From positions 126,001 to 190,000 of the forward strand of contig JBBPBK010000108.1 of assembly GCA_039720395.1 (NCBI GenBank): a DNA stretch of 64,000 nucleotides, in the 5' to 3' direction. The DNA is from Liquidambar formosana. Its lineage: Eukaryota; Streptophyta; Magnoliopsida; Saxifragales; Altingiaceae. The number at the start of each line of letters is the position of its first letter. Positions within the stretch are counted from its first letter, which is position 1. Shown in pieces: positions 43,481 to 55,329 of this stretch. The notes beneath the pieces are model-generated. The model did no database searches. It was not told the DNA's origin and saw only the letters and a list, made by a program, of their open reading frames with translations. The translations under genes were made by a program, and so were the position numbers.

Positions 43481-44360
43481 ACGTCCAAGAAGCAGATTAG
43501 GACCAAGCATAGAGTTGGTGACTTGTATGTCTTGGGGAGCTTGCAAGTTCCTATGGAGAATAATTCATCAGCATTGTCTTCCTTTGCTTAGATCGGCAAT
43601 CTTCCCCCTTTTATCTTTGGCATTCTAGATTAGGTCATTTATCAAGTAATAGATTAAAAAGTCTTGTTTCACCTGGCTATTTGGGAAATGTTTCTTTGAG
43701 TGACATATCAAATTGCAGTGGATGTAAACTTGCCAAGATGTCTGCCTTACCATTTAATAAAAGTTTGTTTCTCTTTCTCCCTTTTTCTCTTGTACATACT
43801 AATGTGTAGGGACCATCTCCCATTGCTACTAAAGATGGCTCCCTCTATTATGTTTCTTTTATTGATGATTACAGTCGTTTTTGTTGGGTGTATCTCATAA
43901 CATACAAATCAAATTTCTTTCGTATTTATCGTAATTTTCATTCCATGATTTAAACTCAATTTTCTAACACCATTAAAGTTCTCCGTTCTGATTTCGGTGG
44001 TGAGTATTGTTTGACAGAGTTCACTTCACTGAGTTCTTGAATGCCAATGGTACTCTCCATCAGTCTTCTTGTTCAGGCACTCCTGAACAGAATGGTGTTA
44101 CTGAAAGGAAACATAGGAACATCCTTGAAACTGCTCGAGCTCTTCTTCTTTCTTCATATGTTCCTTTTGTTTTCTAGGGTGAAGCTGTTCTTACTGTTGT
44201 TTACCTTCTAAATCACATGCTCACACCTCTTCTATCTGCGGTTTGTTTTTATGTAAAGTTATTTAGCCAGACACCTAATTATTCTCTTTTGTGAGTTTTT
44301 GGTTCTACTTGTTTCGTTCTTCTTCCCAAAAGATAACGTAATAAGCTTAGTGCTCGCTCT
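43480..44360 (+). pseudogene. Copia integrase
   Basis: An HHCC region near 43620-43760 (RLGHLSSNRLKSL, CSGCKLAK). The catalytic core follows near 43850-44010 (VSFIDDYSRFCWVY, LRSDFGGEY) and 44060-44200 (GTPEQNGVTERKHRNI). Frameshifts and TAG codons interrupt it at several places. Confidence 0.8.
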
Positions 44361-44869
44361 GCTTTGTGTGTCTTTTAGGGTATGGTCTTCATCAGAAAGG
44401 GTAAAGGTGTTATGATCCTGTGTCTAAAAAGTTGTACATGTCTCGTCACGTTGTCTTTCTTGAACATATTTCTTACTTTACTATTCCCTCTAGAGTTGCA
44501 CCAATCTCCAAAGAGGATTTGGTTTACATTGATTCTTTTCCTGTTTATGAGTCCTTTGTTTCTAATCTTGATGTCTCCTCTCTTCCTCCTCCTGATCCTG
44601 TTTCTTCTGAGTCTAACCCTTCTAAATTTTCTTCTTTTCCTTTTGTTTACTCTCGTAGGATGACACGACCTCCTTAGCCTATATGCACCATCTCTGACGT
44701 TCCCCCCATTGCATCTTCAAACATGCCCTTTCTTGAATGCCGATATCCTTTACGTAGTCGTACTCCTTCAGTAAGACTTCGTTTCTCTAATACTTGTTTT
44801 TCTTCTTCTTATTGTTCTTTTCTTTCTTCCATTCATTCTTATCTTGAACCTCAATCTTATAAAGAAGCC

Positions 44870-45840
44870 TGAACTGATCCCCATTAGATTGATGCAATGC
44901 ATGATGAATTAATTGCTTTTGATAAAATGGTACTTAGGAGTTGGTTCCATTGCCTGCAGGAAAGAATCGTATTGGCTGCAAAAGGGTTTATAAAGTGAAG
45001 ACCAACTCAGATGGATCTCTTAAATGCTATAAAGCTAGGCTTGTTGCCAAAGGGTTTTCTTAGGAATATGGGGTTAACTATGAAGAGACGTTTGCCCTTG
45101 TTGCTAAAATGACTACTATTTGTACTTTAATTTCTATGGCTACAGTCCGTCAATGGCCACTGTTTCAGCTTGATGTTAAAAATGCCTTTCTCAATGGCCA
45201 TCTTCATGAAGAAGTTTATATGCGTCCCCTACCCGGCCTTACTCATCCTCCTGGCTATGTTTGTCGTTTACGTGGTGCTTTTTATGATTTAAAGCAGTCT
45301 CCTTGTGCCTGGTATAAGCCCTTTCAGTTGGCTATTACTCAAGATTGGTTTTTGCTCTAGTGCTCATGACTCTACTTTCTTTCTTCGCACTACCTCCTAG
45401 GGTTTGGTTATTATTCTTTTATATGTGGATGACATAATTATTACTAGTTTTGATTCTTTTGCTATTGATGAGGTAAAGAAACATCTTTTCTTGGAGTTTG
45501 AGACGAAGGATTTAGGGCCTTTGCGGTATTTTCTAGGTATTGCGGTTGCCTCTTCACCTAAGGGTTATCTTTTAACCCAATTGAAGTATGCAAATGAGCT
45601 TATCCATCGTGCTCGGCTTACAGATGATAAAGTTGTGGATACACCTATCAAATTGCATGCCAAATTCTTAACTTCTAATGGCGTTCCATTAGATGATCCT
45701 ACACTCTATCGTGAGCTTGTTGGTTGTTTGGTTTATCTCACTGTCACCCGTCCTGATATTGCATATGCTGTTCATGTTGTTAGTCAGTTTGTCTCTGCCC
45801 CTCATACTACTTATTGGGCTGCTTTGTTGCGTATTTTGCG
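44870..45840 (+). pseudogene. Copia reverse transcriptase
   Basis: Landmarks in order: GCKRVYKVKTNSDG and YKARLVAKGFS (44970-45060), LDVKNAFLNGHLHEEVYM (45169-45222), and the catalytic LLYVDDIII (~45415-45441), then KDLGPLRYFLGI. One shift near 45355 and two or more stops break the frame. Confidence 0.88.
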
Positions 45841-46370
45841 CTATGTCAAAGATATAATCTTCCAGAGTTTATTACTATCCTCTACTTCTACTTTGACTTT
45901 AAGGACTTCTACTGATGCTGATTGGGCTAGTGATATTAATGATCGTAAGTCTACTAATGGAATCTGTATTTTTCTTGGTGATTCTCTTCTCTCTTAAAAA
46001 AGCAAGAAACAAACCATGGTTGCTCGCTCTACCACTGAGGCTGAATATCGTGCGATGGCCCACACTACTGCTAAAATTGTTTGGTTTCAATCGCTTCTCT
46101 CTGATTTGGGCATTACCATTTCATCTCCGACTCCTTTTTACTATGACAATAAAAGTACCATTCAGATTGCTCATAACTCTATATTTCATGAACGTACCAA
46201 GCACATTGGGATCAATTGCCACTTTATTTGTCAGTATCTTCAGCTTGGCACTATTGATCTACCATTTATTGCCTCCACTACCCAGATTACTGATTTCTTC
46301 ACTAAAACTCATACGTCCACTCGTTTTCATTTTCTACTTAGCAAACTCTGGGTTCGCATCATGAGTTTAA
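45840..46370 (+). pseudogene. Copia RNase H
   Basis: STDADWASDINDRKSTNG (~45907-45960), a TAA where the frame needs sense, then VARSTTEAEYRAMAHTTAKI (46019-46078), YYDNKSTIQIAHN, ERTKHIGINCHFI, and the ADxFTK-like ITDFFTKTH end. Confidence 0.88.
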
Positions 46371-46382
46371 GGGGAGGGAGGG

Positions 46383-46502
46383 TGTGAGATGTATATCCTT
46401 ATTTTATTAGGGTAGTTTAGTCTTTTACATCTTAGGGTTATCTTTGTATAAATATAGCACTTTGCATAATGAATTATTCTATCACTTTTTTGCAGACTTA
46501 CA
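46383..46502 (+). repeat. 3' LTR (120 bp)
   Basis: Follows the polypurine tract; matches the 5' LTR except for seven substitutions (six transitions) and a 2-bp gap. Confidence 0.93.
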
Positions 46503-46813
46503 GGAAAGACCAAGTTATATATGATACATGTAATGTGGTGATTGTCTTGCCTCAATTTATCCAAGGACTTTGGTATTCATCCTCCTAAAGGGTTGACCTT
46601 TATGATTTTAATATTCAAGTAATGTTTGAATGGATTCTAAGGCACAAATTTGATATAATTTTTTTTCTATGTTATTTGCATATTTTGAAGATATGGAAAC
46701 CGATTCTTTACTCTCCTTTCAAATGATTCACAGGCACAAAACTAGTATGCAACTCCACATAATTTTGTTGAAAGATTATCTTTGTCTCTTGGATAAGAGT
46801 CAACACGCCAAGG

Positions 46814-46815
<2 letters not shown>

Positions 46816-46859
<44 letters not shown>
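46816..46859. repeat. poly(T) tract, 44 bp
   Basis: Uninterrupted T run; a place where length errors in assembly are likely. On the minus strand it could be the tail of a reverse-transcribed insert, but no body was identified. Confidence 0.95.
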
Positions 46860-47618
46860 CGAGGCTGTATATTGTCTTGCCTCTCCTGCAAGAGGTGAGT
46901 TGTCCCCCCTCTTGCTTTTTTTTTTGGCTAGGAGGACCGTCTATTATTTTGTAAAAAAGATTTCTCCTACGACTATGTTATCAAAACAAAGTTGTCTAGC
47001 AAGTTGTAGAGTTGATGAAAGGCATGTAAACACTGTTGGTGTAAAATAATACATATATATTTTGTGTTGTTCATTGAAAAAAAAAATGAAAGAGAGAGAG
47101 AGATGGAAAATTTATTTTTTTATGACTTGGAATAGGATAATTGTTTTATGATTTATTTATTTGTTTTGGAGAACAAGGAAAATTTACCACTTTGGGAAGG
47201 GACATATCACGTATTTGGATAAATTTTAATATTATAATAATATTATGAAATAGTTGTTTTTGCAATTCACAATTTGAAATCCTTCCTCCTAAATATTTTA
47301 TCCAAACTTTAGATTTTTATATCCATGGATTTCAAATTTGTGGATTTCAAATCCATGGTCCAAATCCAAATCCACGTTCCCAAATGCAGCTTTACTTCTT
47401 ATTTCAAATTTCAGTGTATGTACACTAGGAAACACACACTGGAATGCCAACAGAGCAAACCCTCAAAATTTGAGAAACCTACAATACAACAAGGCAAGAG
47501 CTCTAGCTGTATCGTTGGAAGTAAACAGCATGTGAATGGACTCATTTATCTCTACAATCAATAGTTGTTTAGGTGTCCCAGTAGAACAGTATTATTGAAA
47601 GACTCTTAGACACAATAA

Positions 47619-49504
47619 AGGCTGTTTGGGAATCTCAGGATTTGGGCCAGACTGGTTCAAAACTAACTATGCTAATTAGTTTATATCAAAGCTAATTTTA
47701 AATTGAACCAGTTCCTATTTATCAGTTGTTTGGTTGAATCTTCTATTTTGTTTGGTTCACAATTACAAGAAGGGTCAAGCTGTTGCCACCACTCAAAATA
47801 CTCTAAACCCCTTATTATTTAAAGTAATTTGTTAAATTCTTTATATCTAAATGTAAATTTACCAATAAGGACATGTATACTTAAAGATTTAAAAAAATTT
47901 CCTATCCCCACCCCACCCCACCCCACTCCACCCCCAACTCCAAAAACATTATACCATCTATAGATTTCATGCTCTCACAAACCTTAACAACCTTGAAACT
48001 AAATGCATATTTACATTTAAAAAAAAATTGGTGTTTCTCATATTATATTGAATAATAGACAAGAAAAGCATTGACAGAAATGATATTAACAACTAAAAGG
48101 TAAATATTTATACACTTCTTATCGAGTTTAACTTAAGTTTTTCGTATGCTAAATTTCACCTTGTTCGGTTTCTCAACTCCGAACATATTTACAATGTTTA
48201 TTTCTGTAACACCGAACTTTTTTAATGCGTTCCGACTTTTAAGTCAAAACAAAGTTATTTGATTCCGATTCCCAACTCCAAACAAATAGATATTGTTCAC
48301 CTGTAGGAGTCCGAACAAGTTTGTGTTGTTCCATTTTAAAACACTAAACAACTTAACTATACAATAATTGAGAATTATTCATTTATTTAACTGTGAATGA
48401 ATTTTGAGTATTCGTGTTTATAAATCGGAACAAATAAAAAATATTCGATTTTAAAGATCCGAACGTTTTTATATTGTTCTTTACTATAAAGCTAAACACA
48501 TATACTTTATTTTTATTAATAGGTCCGAAAATATATACTTTATTCTTACTAATAGGTCCGAACAAATAAGATATGTTCGATTTTGAATAATCAAATAATT
48601 TGGGAGTGGAGTGGAAAAATGTTTGGAGAATTTTTTTATTAAAGGTATTTTAAGAAGATAGGGGGGATGCTTTCAGTAAAATTCGAGGGGATTTAATTAG
48701 TAGGGGACTTAGAGTATTTTGAGTGGTGACAATAACCTGCCCCTTACAAGAATCATCACAGATGATAGAAAAAAATAAAGGAGAAAGCACCCCTGGTGTT
48801 CTTGGTTCTTACTAGAACATACAAGAGACGTTGGAAAAGTTTATAGAAAAGTTTAAATCGAAACCCCAATTCACAAATTCGCATTAAATTAAAAAAAAAA
48901 AATTCATAATATTCCGACAAAAAAATCATAACCCAACATACCCTCAATTTTCATCTTCAAACCAACTGTTTAGATCTTCCAAATCAAAACCCTAATTCCA
49001 AAAATTCCCAATTCCCATCAAAAGAATTCTTCATTTTATTTCAAAACCCTTAAATGCCTTGTTTCCAGAAAATAACTTTTTTGATTAGAATAAAAACAAT
49101 AGATTGAAGGAGAAAGAGAAATGGAAGAAGAGGATGAAGATGACAATGACGTGATGATGAAGACATGTAAGATCTGTAGGGTAGATGTAGAGAGGAAAGC
49201 TCTTGCATATGAGTTGTGGCCGTCCAGAAAGAAGGAAAGGAAGAAGATGAGAAGATCTGGATGAGGAAACCTCCGTGATAGAGCTTCAAAACTCCTTCGT
49301 CTTCACTGTTTCATCTGCGCTCCCGTTTACACTCCTCAGTTGGCTTTTCAGCAAAAAGTTGGAACCAACTTTATGTTGGAATGAACACATCCGGATTTGG
49401 GCCTCAAATTATAATAAAGTAAAACCAGACAAGCGGCTTCAACGAGCTTACCAAACACGGGCCCGACTGATTTGGTCTGGTTCTGGGCTTTGCCCAACAC
49501 CCCC
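47619..49504. mobile_element. Harbinger-like TIR element, 1.9 kb, with minisatellite inside
   Basis: Left end AGGCTGTTTGGGAATCTC and right end (read inward) GGGGGTGTTGGGCAAAGC, each continuing into 'gggcc.gac' type sequence. TAA stands at 47616-47618 and 49505-49507. TSD and GTTTGGG-type ends fit PIF/Harbinger. No transposase recognised; the open frames at 48756-48947, 49050-49289 and 49275-49517 are unsupported. Confidence 0.5.
48160..48600. repeat. degenerate minisatellite with TCCGAAC core
   Basis: The motif 'tccgaac' with 'atattgttc'-like spacers recurs irregularly about every 60-70 bp. At ~48497-48563 a ~32-bp unit ('tatactttatttttattaataggtccgaa') is repeated twice almost exactly. It gives the minus-strand frame 48383-48565 a repeated FGPI.KNKVY pattern, which is a by-product. 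Confidence 0.7.
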
Positions 49505-49834
49505 TAAGAGAGCATAGAATAACCAAAAGTACTTCAAAGTCAAATCACCCTTGTTCAATGCATTATAATAAAAAATATCTTCCTCCGTAAGATTCGATGG
49601 TCTCCACAAATAACCACCTTTCATCCAATTAAGGACATTCCTTCATCAACTACAACGTTAATTTGAACTTTTCGGTTCCCTCAATCCCATAAATAAATAA
49701 TTAAAAAACAAAAGCTCAAAATTCCAACCCCATTAGCCACAAAATATCCAAGAGGTGAAAAAAACTGAAGCTATTCTCATCATCCTCAACCCCCGAGAAA
49801 AACAAAATTTTTATAATAAAAAAAATTAAAAATG

Positions 49835-49884
<50 letters not shown>

Positions 49885-49969
49885 AATTGCTCGATATTCC
49901 AACGCCATTAGCCACAAAATATCCAAAAGAGGGGGGAAAAAAAATTGCTATTCTCATCATTCCTCGGTG
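49505..49969. repeat. two ~80-bp direct repeats around a poly(A) tract
   Basis: 'attccaaccccattagccac' at ~49722 and 'attccaacgccattagccac' at ~49896 start matching blocks of ~75 bp. Between them is a poly(A) of ~40 bp (49842-49882). No gene in this stretch. Confidence 0.65.
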
Positions 49970-49975
49970 TCTTGC

Positions 49976-50161
49976 CTAAATTCTTCCAATATCCTTTAAG
50001 CCACCATTCACTGACCAGCGCCGCCTCCCCATTAGAATTCCAAACTGATATGGATTTACCCAACGACACCCGTCAAAGTTGAGCTTCAAAGGCGTCATGC
50101 AAAGGAGGCCCCCAAGTGAGGAAAGGGCTAATGAGAAGCAGAAAAAATTACAGGTTTCCAA
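49976..50161 (-). pseudogene. LINE RNase H start fragment
   Basis: The minus-strand frame has PLKLNFDGCRWVNPYQFGI, the opening beta strand of a LINE RNase H domain (LNFDG..., with catalytic D). The rest is missing or shifted. Confidence 0.6.
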
Positions 50162-50169
50162 TCTCTAAT

Positions 50170-51058
50170 GATTAGACGATGATAAAACACTTCAAAAAGG
50201 GTTGATTAAAGCAATAGTTTGGAAAGGAATTAGACATAAATATTCTCTTCATAGCCCCCCACCCACCACATACCTAGATTTGGTTGTTCTTCCCCCACCT
50301 TATATATAAACCAAAAGAGACCACTCCATCTTGCCCCCATGTTGAAGATGTGGTTTCAGGGAATAATCAAACTCAGTGAAGGACGAGATGATATAAGATT
50401 CACCTGCTTTCCTGTAGGTAACAACCACACACACAAGGGATAGAGCAATGGATTTCTCGTCACACTGCAATATTTTCCCTCCTGTGAGAAACTGTCTGCC
50501 CCACCAATTTAAGCTTCAAAAGAGCAAATCACCATGGAGAAATAGCTCGAACTCTAGCAATAGGTTAGCGAAAGACCATAACATCTGAATTATGGTGGTC
50601 ATATTGCTCTGCATATAGTAGCTATATTGCTCTCCCAGTTGGACTTAAAGATGATACAATTGAGTACTAATAACATTCTTACGAAAAAACCTCAAAAATC
50701 CAATACAAATTGCCAGGATTCCATGCTTCCACAGTAAGAATTACCAGTATAAACAGAAACAAGGGCTTCCTCCACGCTTGGAAGGCCACTCTTAGTTTAA
50801 ATCAAACAACACGAGAACAATTTATGGGTAGCACCGGTTTCATAGGAAACCAAAACACAAATTGCATTCAAAAACCAACTTATTAATCCCTCCTGTTAAC
50901 AAATAAATCAATAGAGTTCATTTTACCCGAACCACTCTCACCAACCATTCTAATAATCTAATTCGTCAAGATCAATTATAAACCTATCATGCTATATTCT
51001 GTGGAAAAATAAAGATTTATTAGGAAACAAAAGTCAAAAGTACAAAAAGGGGGGAAGA

Positions 51059-51104
<46 letters not shown>

Positions 51105-53300
51105 CGGGAGGGAGGGGAAGAGTAATAGAATAATAACTACCGCAAGAAAACAGAAAATGAACTGGAAAAGAAAGAAAAAAACACGAGCATAGTGTGTGCA
51201 TGTGCATGCGTCTGCCCGTGCATGTTAACACATAAAGAAACAAAGGTGGCAAAAAGTCCTCCAAGGATGAGGCACCTCTTTTTTATAGCAAATATGCATC
51301 CAAATTAACCAAACAGCGAGCCAAAGAGAAACTACACTTCAATTACCTGGATACATCAAGATTTATCTCAAGAGGAAGGAAAACCTTTGCGGACCAAAAA
51401 AACCCTAACGAGTACACATAACAATGGCAGAAGAGTTGCCTTCTAAGATAAGATTAAAAAAGACATTCTATTAACATCCCTCAGCTCACACAAAGACACA
51501 ATTTCTGCTCAAATATTATTCACCCACCTAGAAGGCTTCAAAAAAGTAAGCAAAATCCTTTCAGATGATTGCTACTAAATCCTTCAATACGGCATGACCC
51601 AGAATTTGTAGAAAGCAACCATCAAGATTAAATTTCACAAGATCATTAGGTGGATGCTTCCAGCACAAACTACATAATTTCACATCAGAGTCAAAGCAAA
51701 TGCCTACCATCCTCTTAAGAATGAGAAAATCCGGAAAACCTTTGAAGACATGAGAATTTAGAAAGCCAAAACCAGTAGCAACTACTTTGATTTAGAAGAG
51801 GAAAGCAGGAAGATTAAGAAAGCTTAACTTAAAAAAAAAGACTCATAAAAGTTTTACATTACAATTTAGAACATTAGTACACTGATAACATGAACAAAAA
51901 ACCCTTGTGTGCCCATGAAATACAGTCATAAATACAGAAATTCAGTGTTCTTGCATACCTGAAAGCCAAGTTCCCCACCATTATGACGCATTGTATTCAG
52001 AAAATGTGCATTTCATCCTAAAGCTCTCTCTCACTGTCAACTACAGATCTACTGAGGAAAGGCAAAGGCAATACAGCATGGATGAGAAAATCATTTCAGC
52101 AAGCCAAAAATGCTCACTCATATGTAAAATGGAATGAAAATCTGATTGTGAAGCAACAGAGATACAATTACATTTTCTTGAGACAATTAATGAAAAATTT
52201 TCCTTGTTCCATGACTCAACCGGTAGATTTATCCAATACCGTATTATAATAAGCATCTGTAGGAAACACATGGATTCTTAATTTTATATCCCTACCCAAA
52301 ATCGAGGGTTTTAAGGTATTCAAGTGCATCTAGAAATCACTGGACATTATTTCTTTCTAAAATTTTGAAGACAAGAATTATCCAAGGGTTGGACAGGACC
52401 AAAAAATATAGAAGCTGAATAAAAATTATACAAATTATAATAAGATTTTCTGTACATGATTACAATAGCAGGCATTATTTCATTCATATCATACGACTGA
52501 AGATAACAAACCTATCTCCCTCAAAACTCAGCTGGGAATTCTCTTCTTAAAATTGGTAAAACAGATCCAAGAACCCCATAAACTTGGCAGGTTAAATTTT
52601 ATAGCATCTGGGCCTAAGTTCCCTAATAACAATCTTCCTGAGTCTGAAATATCCATCAAGAAATGTAGTCTTTTATAGAGAATAAGAGAATTATATCGAA
52701 AGGCAAAATATAAACTTATCTTATGCACATTTCTAAAGGGTAAAACGAAGAGAGATACAATAAAGAATTTTCTCTATTAAAAAACTAAAATTTTCCATTA
52801 GTGTTACAGCTAGATATGGGAAGGAAATTTCGAAAAGATTAAAAAGTCAAAATTAAACAGGGACAGATGCGTGAACTGCTACACCCACAACAACAACCAC
52901 AACAAAGACATTATCTCTGTGGGAGGGGAAAAAAAAAAAAAAAAAAGCAGGTCCAAGAAATCTGGAGTAATGACACTACAATTTTCCAAGTTCCAAAAAG
53001 TCTATTTTAAAAAGGCAGCATTGAGACCAGCATTACCAGGATCTATTGACCCCCCTTCAACCCCGTGATCCAAGGTCCCAACCCGAAATGTGAATCATTC
53101 ATGACCTAGATCTCCATTTTTAGCGTCCCAAGATCATTAGTAATTTTACGGGACTCTCAAACTACTCTCAAATGTTTAAACTCAATTTCCAAAATCAATT
53201 TCCAAGATCATTCGATCTTTAAATTTAATAAAAGTTTCAATTTACATAATCTTTCAAAAGAATCTCAATCTCAATCACTTTCAAAGTAAAGGGGAATACA
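50170..53300. other. no gene seen; intergenic
   Basis: About 3 kb with only short frames lacking domains (51034-51264, 52041-52271, 52528-52728, 52871-53068). Contains a (GA)n tract at 51064-51101. Distant 3' side of the SUVH gene, which is transcribed toward here. Confidence 0.4.
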
Positions 53301-53307
53301 TAGGTAT

Positions 53308-53948
53308 GCACATGGACTAAAACATCCATGATATCTTCAATATATCCGTGTATCTGTACCCTCAATACGATATCTAACTGATATATCTTTTTCGCAAAAT
53401 ATCTTTACGATATTGTTGATATTTTCGATATTATTAATAAAATCTCGATATACCTCGATATATCCATAATATCTTACTTCTTTCACATGGTATGGTCAAC
53501 ATATCGAATATATAGAGATATATCCACTATATCGACGACATTGAGATATTCATTTTCTTGTTATTGCGTCAAAATTATTACCTCTTACTCTTTTAGTATT
53601 AATTTATATAAATATTTCAATAATACTAATGGCTTAAATTAGTCTTATAAAGTAACAACTTTTATTTACTTTGTTAAAAAATTCATTCTTGGCACAATTT
53701 TTATACCCTACACATTACATACTTGTCTAATACACATTTAAATTGCAATATCTTGATTCTAAACTGTTTATTAGAGTCTAATTAATGTTCCCAGAATTTC
53801 AATGAAAATATATGTGTTTAACTAACAATATCCATCATATCTTTAAATCGATATCGAAATTTTCAATATATCTATCGATATATCCAATATATCTATGTTT
53901 TTGGACCCTCGATATATCCATCGATATCGATATTTAAGTCCTTGGATA
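53308..53948. mobile_element. MITE-like element rich in GATATATCGATA motifs
   Basis: Ends 'catggactaaaacatccatg' and (read inward from the right) 'ccaaggacttaaatatcgat' are related inverted repeats, and both subterminal regions are dense in 'gatatatc'/'tcgatat' words. No coding capacity and no certain target duplication. Confidence 0.5.
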
Positions 53949-54109
53949 TACATATACATACGTATATATGGCGAAAGTGACACGAATAAAAGTTTTAAAA
54001 TGACCCTCGACCCAATTAGAGAACAAACTAGGCCTACCACCAATGTACCATGTACCAAGTAAAGCATCATACCCATACCCTTACCACCTAGCAGAGTGAA
54101 CCACACTCC

Positions 54110-54850
54110 AAGTTACATTGATGGATAGTTTTGAGACAAATTTTGTCTCGAATTGGTCAAATAAAAACAAAGTTCTTGACAATTACAGTCCAAAACGCAC
54201 ACTAATGTAGAAAAATATGTTTCGTTTTTGAAAACAGGAAGGAAGATAAATACAAATACTCTGCAATATTTGAACCAAAACCAGCCACCCCAAAACCCAA
54301 ACACACAAGCACACAAATACAAGATTGTCAGGCTGCAACATTTTTTCTTTTCAATAAACAACTATATTAATCACAAAAAATAAAATTTTTAAAACTATAT
54401 ATATATATATAGAAAGAAATAAGACATAAGAAATGAAAAGACAACCGAACTTACCAACAAACCAAACTATTGACAAAAAGAGCAATATACAAAAGGCCCC
54501 CCAAGTGACCAATAAATAAATAAAAGACCTCCAATCAAAATTGCTCAAGGTGGATAAAAATGGCCTATGAAAATTTCCCACATTGTGACCCTTTTATTTG
54601 CTAAAAAATCTGCTTCCGCATTAACTGATCTATGAATCCAACTTCAATTAACCCCAATTTGCTTCATGATGTCCGAAATTTCTCTCAGAAGAATAGCAAT
54701 ACGTCCAACTACCTAGCAGCCCTTCATTCCAACCAAGAGATACCAATATAAGAGCCTTCCTCCACCTAAAGCTCTCTTACATCACAACATTTTAGCATGC
54801 AGATGTAGGAATCTCAATCATCCCCCTCCCAAAACCAACCTCTTCAGCAA
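54110..54850 (-). pseudogene. LINE RNase H and 3' end remnant
   Basis: The minus strand at ~54630-54555 encodes WIHRSVNAEADFLANKRV, the C-terminal RNase H landmark (with 'NAEAD.LA'), preceded by LLREISDIMKQIGVN in the same frame apart from one stop. Sequence below 54550 is T-rich on the minus strand, like a LINE 3' UTR. Frames at 54113-54581 belong to that UTR and are not genes. Confidence 0.65.
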
Positions 54851-54871
54851 AATAAAGTAAAATAAGATATG

Positions 54872-54942
54872 GCAAAAAACACTTTACTACCCTGTACTTT
54901 CGGGGTAGTGTCAATGTGGTTCCTAAATTAGTTCTTTTGTTT

Positions 54943-54978
<36 letters not shown>

Positions 54979-55270
54979 CAAAGTATACTTCAGTGAAACA
55001 ATTTGGTCCATAACCCAAACTCCATCTAAATAGCCGACAGCCTGACAGCGAACTCATGTTCGGACACACGACTGCATACACAGCACTCCACAGGGAGCCT
55101 AGGTGGTGGAGTGCTTAAAAGTTAAAACCCAATTAGGGTGAAAAAATACTTTACTGCCCTGTACTTTAGGGTAAATGTCAATTTAGAACTTGAAGTCTTG
55201 AACTAAAATTTATCCAATTTGATACCTAAACTATACTTAAGAGAAGCAATTTGATCCAAAACCCAAATTT
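54872..55270. repeat. two diverged direct repeats
   Basis: 'acactttactaccctgtact' (~54880) and 'atactttactgccctgtact' (~55147) start blocks that continue with 'gtcaat', 'tatactt..gtgaaacaatttggtcca' or 'tatacttaagagaagcaatttgatcca'. The copies are ~265 bp apart. A poly(T) of ~36 bp interrupts the first (54939-54974). Confidence 0.6.
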
Positions 55271-55274
55271 CGGC

Positions 55275-55291
55275 AAACCTCTCTGTTTTTT

Positions 55292-55329
<38 letters not shown>

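Larger units (their letters stand above)
41551..46502 (+). mobile_element. structurally complete Copia element with very short LTRs, mutated
   Basis: LTRs are 41551-41672 (122 bp) and 46383-46502 (120 bp), TGTGAGA...CTTACA, differing at seven positions plus one 2-bp gap. The target duplication is GGAAA (41546-41550 and 46503-46507). A primer site TGGTAACAAAGCC follows the 5' LTR at 41673 and a polypurine tract AAGGGGAGGGAGGG precedes the 3' LTR. Internal order is gag, protease, integrase, reverse transcriptase, RNase H. Many in-frame TAG/TAA codons and shifts make it non-functional. Confidence 0.95.
40062..47391. mobile_element. Harbinger-like TIR element, interrupted by a Copia element
   Basis: Left end AGGGTACATTTGGGAAC and right end (read inward) AGCTGCATTTGGGAAC, both followed by repeated 'aaatccaaatcc' blocks, with TTA at 40059-40061 and 47392-47394. 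Without the Copia insertion the element is ~2.4 kb. The TTA duplication and the (C)ATTTGGGAAC end suggest PIF/Harbinger, but no transposase is recognisable. Pairing the two ends as one element is inference. Confidence 0.45.

Noticed and set aside
48383..48565. minus-strand repeat protein (FGPI.KNKVY repeats)
   Set aside because: The peptide repeat is produced by the DNA minisatellite; no start context or flanking coding signal.
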